Below, in pieces: positions 23,701 to 35,700 of a DNA stretch of 64,000 nt. The translations under genes were made by a program, and so were the position numbers. Source of the DNA: Echinococcus granulosus. Lineage: Eukaryota; Platyhelminthes; Cestoda; Cyclophyllidea; Taeniidae. The notes beneath the pieces are model-generated. The model had not been told where the DNA came from and did not search any database. It saw only the letters and a list, made by a program, of their open reading frames with translations. The DNA is taken from contig NW_020170420.1 in assembly GCF_000524195.1 (NCBI RefSeq), positions 554,910 through 618,909 on the forward strand, given 5' to 3'. How positions within the stretch are numbered: the first letter of the stretch is position 1; each line of letters starts with the position of its first letter.

Positions 23701-26700
23701 CCGGCAGCTGGAGCTTCAGCTGAAGCACCCGCATTCGTAGACGGCACGGAAGTAAAGAGATTTGACGTGCTACTACTGGTGTGCACTTTGGCCTGAGACC
23801 GCATTTTGAAGAGATCGAAATCTGAGGGATTTTTGGGGGTGGCAGGAGGAGGTGGTGGAGAGTTGGAGGGAGTTTGCTCTTCCGGGGGTTCAGTGGCCGT
23901 GCCAAAGGGATCGAAGGGATTGAGATTCACCGCCGTCTCGCCCCAAGGGTGGTGCCAGTCAGCAGTGGCGGACTTGGCCGTCGGTGTGGAAGGTGAAGCC
24001 GAGGATGTGAAGAGGTCTTCAAAAATAGAATCCGTTGTTGGTGTCGCGGCGTTACCGGTTGCAGGAGGATGGTTGGACTGCGGTGGTGATAATGATGACG
24101 GTGAGGAAGGGGAGGCGGCGGTTGATATGTCAAGGAGATCACCGATGGTAGCAGATTCCTCTAAGGTCTGGAATATCAGATTGGACTATCATTGTTCACA
24201 CTCTTAACGAAAAATGGTTTTTTAGTCTAAAATAAACCCACTAGACAGAGTCCAAGACGTTAATGTTGGTACAAATGGACCACTAAATAAACTGTACCTT
24301 GCTGGAATCTGCTTGGGGTTCACTTGGAACAGTAGTAGGTGACGAGGACTGATTCTCTTCCGCTCTGGAATCCAAGGGCTCATCTTTACTCAGATAATTC
24401 GTCTCCAGGCCCTCAATCAGCGTATCCACGGCTGACGTGGGCTTCGACGAAGTGGGAGTAGCATACCCGCCTGTTTGCCGTGCCTCACCTTCATTTCTAC
24501 CCGTGATCACTGGTGACCGAGGCGCTTGTGGTTGACTAGAGTTGCCAGAAGGTGATAACGGGTGACCTGTTGATGAGTAGCCTACAATGGAAGGAGTTTG
24601 CAAAGGCAGTGAAGGGATGGAACCGCAATTCTAGTCAACGGACAAATGAATGAGTACTACTGATACAGTTAAATAGCAACCAAATGTCAAGCTCGGGATC
24701 GGACATTTCAAAGAATGAAGGCGCCGTAATGTCTCCAAGTTTCGGTAGACACTTTCAAATACCCCACAGGCTTCTTTATGAGTCGGCATGTACGCACCCT
24801 TCGCTTGCTGCGTTATAATGAGATACTGCGTTGGATGTAATTACTCCGGAGGGAATTAAAGCAATGAACTGATTCATCGGGAATCCCTCCATCATACCGA
24901 CTAATAAACTAGAATCCCTAGATGACAATGGCAATTTAAAGCATTACTGTAGCAGTACTACTATCAGGGCATAAAATGCTCGATGTTCACAAGCAGGACA
25001 TAGTTCTACAATTGATACTAACTGTACGGCGGGTTGCATTGACCATTCCCCGTGTTTTTTGGTGGCATGAGGTTGGGTTGTTATCATTGCCTGAAGTATG
25101 CGATTCAACGTCATCACTGGAAGCTTGTCACTTTACTCATGTCAGCACACATGCTACTAGCTATTAATAATGCAGTAGTGAAGCTACCTTCAAGACTGGG
25201 TGCTCCACGAGGACTTCAGAGGTAACTCCGACGTCGAAATCGACTCAAAACAGAGATGATCGGCGGTAGATGGTTGTATCATAGCAATTTTGAACAACTA
25301 CCTCAAACTTTGATTCTGCACTATGGCCAGTTCTGGAGGGACAACACAATAAAACTAATTCAAAGTGTCCAATTGATGAAATATGACCCTGCTTCCAGAT
25401 TAATACAACCTCAGAGACAACACGGTCAGTAAAACAGCGTAGTCATCCTCCTCATTTCTAATTCTGAGAGTGATCATGGTGGTTTGGTAGATTCAAGACG
25501 AGGCCGAGGTGAATGAAACTGGACCGTCCAGAGGAAGCAGAACGAATTATCGTAGCGTCTAGTGCTATTTCGTCTTCAAGATCGGAGGCTTCATCGCTGA
25601 AAAATTCACTTGCGAGAACAGATGACAGTGGAATAAAGTCTTGTTTACATTACTGGTGCCTTAACAGTAAAGCTACTTTTAAATTCACATGTCTTATAAC
25701 AACCTCAAAGGGACACTCAAGCACCACACTTGTGGAGGCGTTGGCGAACCCACACCAAAAGAATCACAGCCCCAATTTCATTGGAAAGTACGCCACTACA
25801 CTGTAGAAGAAATCCGCACACGAAGAGTTTCATAACAATGAAGACGAGTGAAACCACGTAGAATGCTAACAATCGTTCTAAGATTAAAATCGGCATAACG
25901 GCCGAAATGGGACGATTTGAGAAGTACCCACGAAGGAGTGGCTTGAAAGAGCAATAAGATATTGACAACACCAACCAACGCACTCCGAAGCGATCAAAGA
26001 CTCACGATTTTGAAAGGATAGTAGAAATGAAGTTCGCTTACCAGCAGCCCTGAGTGCAGCCGGTGACATGACCGAACGCATCTCGAAGGCATCGGAGAAG
26101 CAAAGCATGGGTTTTCGTGAGCTCTCGGGCGGTAAGGTCTCCCAAGGGAAGACGAGGGCTGCACCCTGCCGTGGACGTTCGTTAAGTGAGACGGAGAGGT
26201 GGAGCACAGTGTGGAAACTCTCAGCATACCGACTAGTCGATGGCGTGCCGATACCTTGGGAGCCAGCGTTGGATGAATGCAGGTGGTCCAGTTCCGATCT
26301 ACCATGGGAAGGGAGATCAAATTAAACGAATCGTTATTATAGTGTGCAAAAATAAGTCAATGCAGATCGTATAGATGAAAGGTAAATAACAACAGAAAGT
26401 CCCTAACATATTTCACTCACTTACCGTTACACGCTATCAGCCTTCACCCACCATGGGGACTCGAAATTGCAGAATCCACTCACTTGGGATTCCCAACTCG
26501 CTATCTCCCATGTGATATCCAGAAGGGAGGGTAAACATGGCTTAATGGAATATCACTACGGAAATACAGAAGATAGGATCAACCGGTATCATTCTCCCAT
26601 CTTGACACGTGGTGCAACGGTATGACGTCTTGCCTTGGATTTGTGTTGTAAAAATTAAAGTCGCAAGTTCTTTCCACTAAACCTCCCTCCCCCACCAATC

Positions 26701-29700
26701 TAGTTTGCTGGATGAAGTTTTCTCGCACACCTCCGAGTTCTATCGTATCCACTAGACAGCGACATTCCTCTCTGTGTGCTAATTGTTTGGCCTTCAGGAG
26801 AGAAACAACTCCAACCAATCTTGGTCTCCGGGTCATATCAGTAGCCCTCCAACCCTTCTGAAAGTCTCGGGGGGCTGCATTGATGGCAGCTGAAAGCAAA
26901 CTTGACTATAAAGGACAACTATCCTCGTTTCTACTACTGAATACTAAGCCTTTTCGCGAGAGAATAAGGATATGGGGTAAAAATGGGAAATTCTGCAACG
27001 ATTCCTAACAAGAGGGGTGACAATGGTGTCGAAATTTGGCAACATCCCATTAACCGAAGCGAGCGACACTGGCCATGAACCATGTGAAGAAGTTCGCTAC
27101 GGAGCTTTCTACGGTGTCTGTATGAAGATGTCAGTTAAATGAAAAAGGACTACTGCCTCCATCTGTCTAGTAGCTGGATAAAACCCAGATGGATATATGG
27201 CCGGGCAGCATTGAGGTGACAGCAAAGTGGTAAGGAGAAATGGACGCAAAACCTTGTCCCCACAAAACTATTTTAAGCACTGTCCTTCATTAAATGACTG
27301 CCTTTTGGGTAGTGGTCTTACGACCGGCGATGGACATACGAGACGAACAGCACATTTCCCCTTCCATCAACACAGTTCCTACATAGAACAAAACTCCAGA
27401 TCCAGTGGGATTGCCAAGAGAGATCAGCGACATCGTGGTCAAGTGTCTTCGCAGTTGCGCGCAAATTCGATGACTGGGGTGGTTAGTTAGTGGGGTGATT
27501 CCATTAAGCACCGACTGCGGTGTAATGGCCGACGCGGGAGATTGTCCAAGGGAAGAGCCGACGTCAACGCACAACAGGAGAGAGGGGGGCTATGTAATGC
27601 TTTGATTATTTATTTGACTCTTTATTTCGGTTTCCCGGGCATTGAAGGTCCCACTTTTGTACCTCCGCTGGCGGCGTGGCCCCCGGTTATAAATCTAGTA
27701 CTAAGTAACGTATTTCTGAGTCATTACTTTGTCAAGTCCCTTTAAGACTCAAATTTGTGATTCATATGGAATCAAGAAAAAAAGGCGTTGATGAAAAATT
27801 ACAGAATTTATATGGAAGGGATACGAAAAGGTGTACTGACAGCCTCAAAAAATAGTTTAGAAAAGAAGGAAATTAAGAAAGCTTTGGATTTATTTATGAG
27901 GAATCAAACGAATGAAAACTCACTTCAAGAAGGTAACCTTCCCAGCATCAAGATTAATGAAACCGGTGTGAAATTGCAATTGGCATATCTTGACCGACGC
28001 CGCCTGCAAACAGATGCGTAGGATTCAGTGAGGACACAAAACCCCGCCGCAAATTTTGGACAAATAATTATCACAAGTGAAGTGTTCAAATAAACTGTTA
28101 GTCCACGGTCCTATGGAATTTAAGGCATTGTCAAAGCCAAGTAAAATGAAATAGGCAAAGGAGACAGCTTTGAGGAGGGGGCGAGAAGAGGAGGAGAGGG
28201 GGAGGGAGGTTGCAAAGAGGTGTCGCATAGCCCCTACATTTTAAAGCTAAAAATCCAAAGGAAGTGTTTAAGATAGTCAACTCATCCAAATGAGCAAGGC
28301 ATCAATTCGTCCTGTTATGCATACGGTGTGAAACAGGTTACGCTATGAAGGTGTAATCTCAAGAAAGCCAAGCACAGCAAGTCATAAACCATCTACAGGA
28401 CAGGAAAAGAGAACACAGAACTAGTCCCTGAAGGGAATATTTTTTTTTCTGACCAGACGAAAATAAGGGAAAAGAAACCAACCTTCCCCTTTCCAGCAAA
28501 GAAGGAGCGAGCATGATAGACACTGATTGTAACATCCCCGTAAACTGAGAGGTCAAGGAAAGTGATCTCAATTTTACGATCCTCGAACTCGTAGGTCCTG
28601 AAAGGGCATCAAATCAACAGGTAAGGATTACCAAAGGATGGAAATCAGTTAATCATCATTAGCCTTGGCCTCCGCTCGAATATGAGCAGTACGGCGCTGC
28701 TGACAGGCCTTTAACTCAGGATAGACTAAGGACTCGGCAAGTTAACCTTAACTCCTGATTGCCGTATTTTCCATCGAGTATTTGATCAGTTGGCAAGTGG
28801 ATTTCACCACAGTCATCGAGATCAGCACTGCATCAAAACCACTGATACGTCCCGTCTTGAGCTTAAAATATGAATTTCCTTCCAAGACCGATGCAGGCAC
28901 TTGAAAATATCAGCGAACGGATTTTGAAGGTGGGAAAATTGGTACGATGGCTTGGCGGGTTCAATTTTGAAAAAAAGGGGGGCTGAGGCCACGACGGGGA
29001 GTAATGACGACGAGCTTAGAGCAACCTCTGGCCATCTGCCACTGAAACCATAGCACTTTCTTTTTTAAAATGCCAAAAATGTAAGCGTCTAGAAAAAACC
29101 TCACAGTACTCAGATTTGTATTTTGAAAAAAGGTTTGTAACTAGTTATTGTAATCTTAACGACAGATCGGTCACGTAGGAGACGTAAGCTGAGACCAATG
29201 CAAACAGTCTGAAAGCCGATAGACAAATACGTCTCACACCATGCCATTTACAGCATGTTTGACAGTTGGATTATGGCTGTTGACCTCCCCTCGTAATCTC
29301 GCATAAACTCACTGATGGAAGGGGAAAAACATCATCAGTAAACGTAACAATCGTTCCGAGTGGAGATTGGTATTTCGATTATAAACGAGCCAATCAACCA
29401 AGTGAAAGATTGGAGGAGATGAGTCGAAAAATGGCAACCAGTGGTGAGCAGAAGGCAGCAGATACATTCACCTCAAACTACTAATAAAGGTGTGCTAGCA
29501 AGAACGGACTGGTTAATAATCCTCCCTTATAATATTCGTATGACCACTGGTGGAAGTGTCAAAACACAGGTTACTTTCCACCATGAAACATCAGCGAACA
29601 AGGCTTCACGTGGTGAAGTTAACCCTTGCCACAAATGCGCCAGCCGTATGACCGTTAGTGGAGTGCTTTAGGACGCATTTGAGTGTTTTGGTTGACGGTC

Positions 29701-32700
29701 ATCTTCTCCCATAAGTCACTGATTCAACAATTTCACGGAAGGATCTCATTGTGGGTGTAGGCAGCAGCGGTGAAGGTGGCGAACGAAGTCTCCTGTCAAC
29801 GAAGCCATTGGCCCCGCGCAAGGCTTAAAGAAGAGTACTGTTGGTGGGCCCAGCACGCCATGCCGGTGCTCAGCCGCACTAGGCCATTTGGACGACAACA
29901 GCCTTGAAGCAGGCTGGCGTAGAATACTTCTTCGGCCAACCTGACAAGTCTTTCCAAGGGTGTAAATGTAACAGGAAAACCTTTGAAAAAATTCCCGTAA
30001 TGTAGGCTTCTTGAACCACTCTTGCCGTAAGCCCCAGCTCAATTGAGACAGCGTATTTGCGACATCCTTGATGAAATGCGTGGTAAACTCCAGTGTGTAG
30101 CATCAGTAAAATTTCATCGCGACTGGCGATATTTGTCTCAAACTAGATCTGCATCCATCTCAAGCAGCCGTATCTAATGCGCTTACCGTTCCCCGGCGAA
30201 ATTTGACAGCCGAAAGAGACAGGATTAGACAGGCGTCAGAAGGGATATCCTTACAAAGAACGTTTAATGCCTCCAAAATCTTTTTTTCTATTTACTGAAG
30301 CTGAACCTCACAAAGCAGACAGACAAAAAGTTAAGGCTCCAGCACTTCCACATAGTGGGGTGGTGGGGCGGTAACTCACCGCAAAGACTCGTAGTCAGTC
30401 ATTGACGAAAAGACCTTCTTGTTGCCTTGGTAAACATCGACATAGGGACGACAACCGTTTCTGTAAAGTGAACAATTAAGAAAAATGTTGTTTAGCGAAA
30501 TACACCTCTGGGGAGAGGAAATAAAGTTATTGAAAGAAATGAGCTCCTCACATTACCTAACTGCAGCGTTAATGCTTTTCCTATCTCGATATGTAGATAT
30601 TCAGATGATCATCTTTGTCAGATAGAAACCTGTCCGAAAGGGATTCGGTTATTGAAAAAAAGGAGGGGACTATGATTACACCAATTCATATTATTTAAGG
30701 ATCGTTTGACATCTGACCAATTTTCAAGCAAAATGAAAATTGTGACGGCAAATGTTACTAATAGTAACAAAGCATAATGACTGGTACCTAACGACACTGG
30801 TGATAAAAGTTAGAAGGACATTTATCAAGCTATATGAAACAATTTATTGTGGAATACACTAGTGAAGACAGCTATATTTTTCTGGAATACTTTGATTTTT
30901 TGCTTAACTTCCGATTTTGGTAAAGATGCCGCTTAGGGTGTCCGCGGTCTGGCCTCCAAGCTGTGCCAGTGGCCCTCCCACCGCTTCAGACCTTCTGTGG
31001 GTCGACAATACATGTTCTGCCCGAATATGGTGTCTTTATTTGTCTTCAAGAAAGTCGCGAGACGCTACATTGGTGGCAGCGTAAATCAATCTCGATCCTA
31101 AAGGACAACTACTTTGATTTCTACTGCTGGGTGATAAGCCTTAACGTGACGGAAGAAGAAGGGTACATGCTACAAATGGGAGAATGACTGACGACCCCAA
31201 GCAAAAGGCCCAAAAATGGCGACTACCTCAATTTCGTCTTCTGCGGGAATGTTATTAAAAATTGAGGTGACACTAGCCGTGACGCATCTGGAGGAGTTCA
31301 TTACGGGCCTGTCTACGGTGCCCCTATGAGAATGCCGATGTGAAAAATATGACGCCTGCCCTACCTCTACACTAGCTGAATGGAACCCTAAAAGATATGG
31401 CTGGGCAGTCCCGGGAAGGAGTAACAGACGCAAAACCTTACCGCCATGGAACTACTTTATTGAATGACTCGTCTTGCAAGTCTGCCTTCTTACAACTAGC
31501 CAGCACATTCCCCTTCTTCCAATAGGGTTCTCATAGAGGACAAAACTTCGGATCCAGTAAACCTGGCGAGAGGAATCAGTGATGCTACAGTCAGTTATCT
31601 TTTCAGCTGTATGGAAAGTCGATGACTGGCACGGTTGGCTCGTGTAGTGTTTCCCTCTCAGCACCGACTACGTTGTGGTGGTTGACACGGGAGGTTGACT
31701 AAGGGGAGCGCCGGGGAAGACGTTCAAAAGAGGGGAGAAGCTATGCAACACCTTAATTGTTTGTTTAACCCTCGGTTTTGGTAACAGGACACTTGGGGGC
31801 TCCGTCATTGAACCTCCACGGCGCGGCCTCACCTTTGGGCCAGGCCTGTAGTCTCAAGCCTTACTGTACATTGAAAACGCACATTTTTGCCGAGCATTAC
31901 GGCTTCTTTCGTCTTCGGGGAAGCCTCGGAACGCTGCATTGCTTAAACGTATTATAGTGATTGCCATGTTGAATCAATTTATTGCCTGCAATCACAACTT
32001 TAATTTTGAATAAAGGAGTTCGCTAAGGATGAACGACCATTCCTCAATTCTGACCTACAGGAAGGCATATGGAAGCCGTTTGTTGAGTTATATACAACGC
32101 AAGGAATCTTCTTTGTATCCAAACTCAGCAAAACTGTAACGAATCGTTTCTGTCCACTGCAAATCGACCTTTGCGCTATTGAAGTAGTGTTCGGCTCACA
32201 TCACTTACAAGAGCAATCTCTCGATCCGTCTGAACATCGACAATAAAGCTACCAGCTTTTATAGTCTTTGGAAGCACTTTGACCAGCCCATAACAGGGTG
32301 AATGTTTCGTAAACCTGTGGAAGTTCATGAGAGAGAGGGAAATAGAACTATCAGGTGACCCGAAAAAGTTGGTCCAATTTTTGGCATGGATGTTTACTTT
32401 TCTGGTGCATTGTGCCACTTTTCTTTTATTTTGAACCCTCATTTCGTAAAATGTCGGTTGGACCTGATAAACATGATTCCACATTGTGTAGGTCAAAAAC
32501 CCAGTTTAACCGGCTTCCAATGATGAAGTACAAACTAAATTCTTTTCGAATTTGTCACTTTATAGCCTTCGGGGAAGGCGCGGTGTGGTGACGGCTCACA
32601 TACCCGTCGGAAATGGTCCATATAAATCACTTAATGTTGGTGGTGGTGGTGATGATTCACTCAACGAAGGAGGCAAGACTTTCTCTTCTTGATCATGAAA

Positions 32701-35700
32701 AAGAGATAATGATGTGTAGCTACTGTACAACTTGGAACAAAGTTTAACGTGAAACACACGAACAACTCGGAAGGCAGAAAAGTGGGAGCTACTTAGTGAA
32801 TGGGCGCCGTCCGCATGCATTTACACGTGAAAATCGGCTACATCTTAACGACACCTCATCGAAATGCGGCGTTAGAAAGAAAGGTTCGCTGCATGACCAA
32901 ACGACTCTCAATGAGAAGCACCTTTGCAAATTGAACGAAAATACCACTGGTTATCCCCTGCGCAATCCACTACCAGCCCCTTACACACCTCTAAGGCACC
33001 ACTTCGACCCAGATAGACTGCTCGGGCTTTCAAGCCTGGAGGACAAAAGGCTATGGAAGAGTAAAGTCTCCAAGCTTGAGTTTTATGGAAAGGGGAAGAT
33101 AAAATGTGATGGTAGGCATTCCAATGAATATTTTTAAGAGGCTTCTGCAGTTACCAAATTCTCACAACTGTTTGATAGCCATGTCGATGGAGAAACAGGA
33201 CCTAGGGTGGACAAATCATGTCATTCCCAAAAAATATGGTCCCAGCGCTGCCACAAAAGCCGAAGACGAAACTCAAAACAATATCCCATAATGGCATTTG
33301 TTTTAGCTCGGCTTCCACGCTATGGGGAGGGCATCTTCGCCGAACCTCCAGTCCCTTACCTTGCTTACAATAAGGCTACTTCCAGACGCGAATGCCACAT
33401 TATGACTTCATGGGACCATTCCAAGGCAACCACAACTTACTTGAGTCGGTTGAAAGATGGGATAGGGGCGATGATGATGCTCAGTAATTCCACTGGATGA
33501 TTATGCGGAACTTGGGGCGGTACAGACACAAGCTTTGCCACGTAATCGATGTAGCTGAAAATGACAAAAGTTTGGACAATGATCCTCAAAAATTATGCAT
33601 TTTCTTTTTTTCCAACACTTGAACCATCAAAATGACCAATTAAACTGCTACCCGAAGATTAAAAATGAGCCTGCTCGCAGGTTAAGAGCCCAAAATATCC
33701 ATTTTATTGTTTTAAACTCTGCCAAACTGAAAGGGACGCTAACAACACGATGACTGATACGTAAAACATTTGCCAGACTCACCGCATTTGAGACGGCGTA
33801 AGTCGCACAGGTCCTCGCTTCGAGGCGAAAAACTTTACAGCCGTAGACGCCTCCGTAAACACACGGCAAAAGCAGAGGAGACAACAGACTAACACTGCGG
33901 ACAGCTGTCGTCCATCAGTGCAGTGAATGATGCACACATTGTCCGGTTTCTGCGACAACCAGAGGCGCGCGTTTTGGCACAACTCGACGAGGGACCACAA
34001 CGTTGGCGCTCGGTTGGACTCGAAGGGGCGGAAGGAAACACGGCCACCAAACCAATGGGGAAAACGATAAGCTCGTGAGCTGAGGTTATAGACGGCGTAG
34101 CTATTAGGGTGGTGACGGTCTAGGTAGAGTTGGGCCTCCTCCATGGAATTGCGGGAACCGACAACGGTTTCGAGACCGCTCTCAGCAGGGTAGGACATTA
34201 CTGGAAGGAAGAAGATTTACAGAACCAAACAGATTTGCCTATCGACAACAATGCAGTTGTGGCATTGAAGAAAGCCAAGAGTCAGTGCTAAAACCCATTG
34301 AGAGAGAATTACAGGTTCAACAGGTGGTGCAACATCTGGAAGGCGAAATGGACTGATTTAAGCGTGAGTCCTCCGTTGAATTCCTTCTGTGTTATGACGA
34401 AACGTTTTTTTTAGTTACAAATACTAACTTGAGGATCTTTGCGGGTTCCTGTGGGTCTACATTTGCATTGGTGGCATGGAGCCTTGCTCATGCCATCCGT
34501 GGCGCTAGTCTCCCAGCCCTTCCACATGCAGGGGGAACTTTTCAGTCCGATAAAATTAAAGCCCTCCTGTACAGAAATAATTTTTAGCCCAGATTAACAG
34601 CTAATAGGTAGAGGTCAAGGGGTTACGATCTCAAGAATCGACATGAAGTAAACTGTTAAGGTTTATGAGCGAGCGGCCTGGATCCTATCAGGCTCCCAAC
34701 CAGATCACCAACAGACCGAAACTTCGGAGCGGAGGCCTACATTGACCGAGGGGAAGCACGAGGAGTGCGCACAAGCCAGGCAACTAGCTAGGGGCGAGTG
34801 CTTGACTTTGAGCCTAAATTGTCTGAGTTTCTCGATCGTCTTAGCCTTGCGTACTTACAGGTGAGTGACCTTGAACTTAAAGTGTTTGTCAGCGCCTAAA
34901 ATGGAGTCAAATGTGATCGCAGCTAATAAGAGGAGTGAGTGAGAACGATATTTCAAGAATGGATGAGAAAATAGCTACAGAAATGGCAAATAGGGATGTA
35001 GCTATCCCCGAAAGGCGTCAAAACGCCAATGAAGTGGAGGAACAATGAAATCAGGATTAGAATGATGAGAAACTACCTTACATTGTTTAATAAAGTGGAT
35101 TTATAGTTTATATCAAGGCCTACATGAAATACGACGGTCATTTCAAATGCATTTATTGTAGAATATCGTCCAAACACAAAAATAGGAATTAAAAGACTAA
35201 CTGAAATACTTTGATCAATTGTTTAACTCGCGGGCACCTAAGGCTCGGATTTTGTACTCCCGCTGGGTAGCACGTCTACACGTCGGGAATGCATATTCTG
35301 CCACACTACTATGACCATATTACGACTTCAGAGAAATCTCAGAGTGCCACAATGGTAGCTACGGCAAGCAAACCCGATCCTAAAGGACAACTGCCCTGAT
35401 TCCCATTTTTTAATGAAAGAAAGACAACTTTTCCTGATGGAAGAATGAGTGACGACTCCTAACAGGAGGCTTAAAAGTGACGTCTATCTTCGGTAACTAC
35501 CCCAGTTCCGAGCGCTGCAGGAACGTGACACTAGCCGTGAACTATCCGGAAAAATTTACCACGGAGCTGTCCACAAGTACCTGCATGAACATGCGATACC
35601 TCCTCCGCCTCTCTACCAGCTCAACAGAATCCAAACAGATTTGGCCGGGCAATACTGAAGGAAAGACAAAGTGGGGAGGAGGAATAGAGGTAAAACCCAA

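Noticed and set aside
29441..30103. Open frames on both strands with slight coding look in GAK intron 13
   Set aside because: Neither joins to GAK exons in phase nor resembles a known family; possibly an old repeat.
32209..32314. Minus-strand exon candidate with acceptor ttccacag and donor GTAAGT, considered for GAK
   Set aside because: The sequence does not fit the C2 region and its end phase does not match exon 13. The exon at 33554-33441 fits both.
32638..32652. TGG triplet run
   Set aside because: It is a very short simple repeat without evident role.
32732..32778. Alternative GAK exon 12 ending in CTC/TCC AA
   Set aside because: The phase fits by chance, but the RYIDYV part of the family is missing and the acceptor is poor. 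33554-33441 supplies the full segment.
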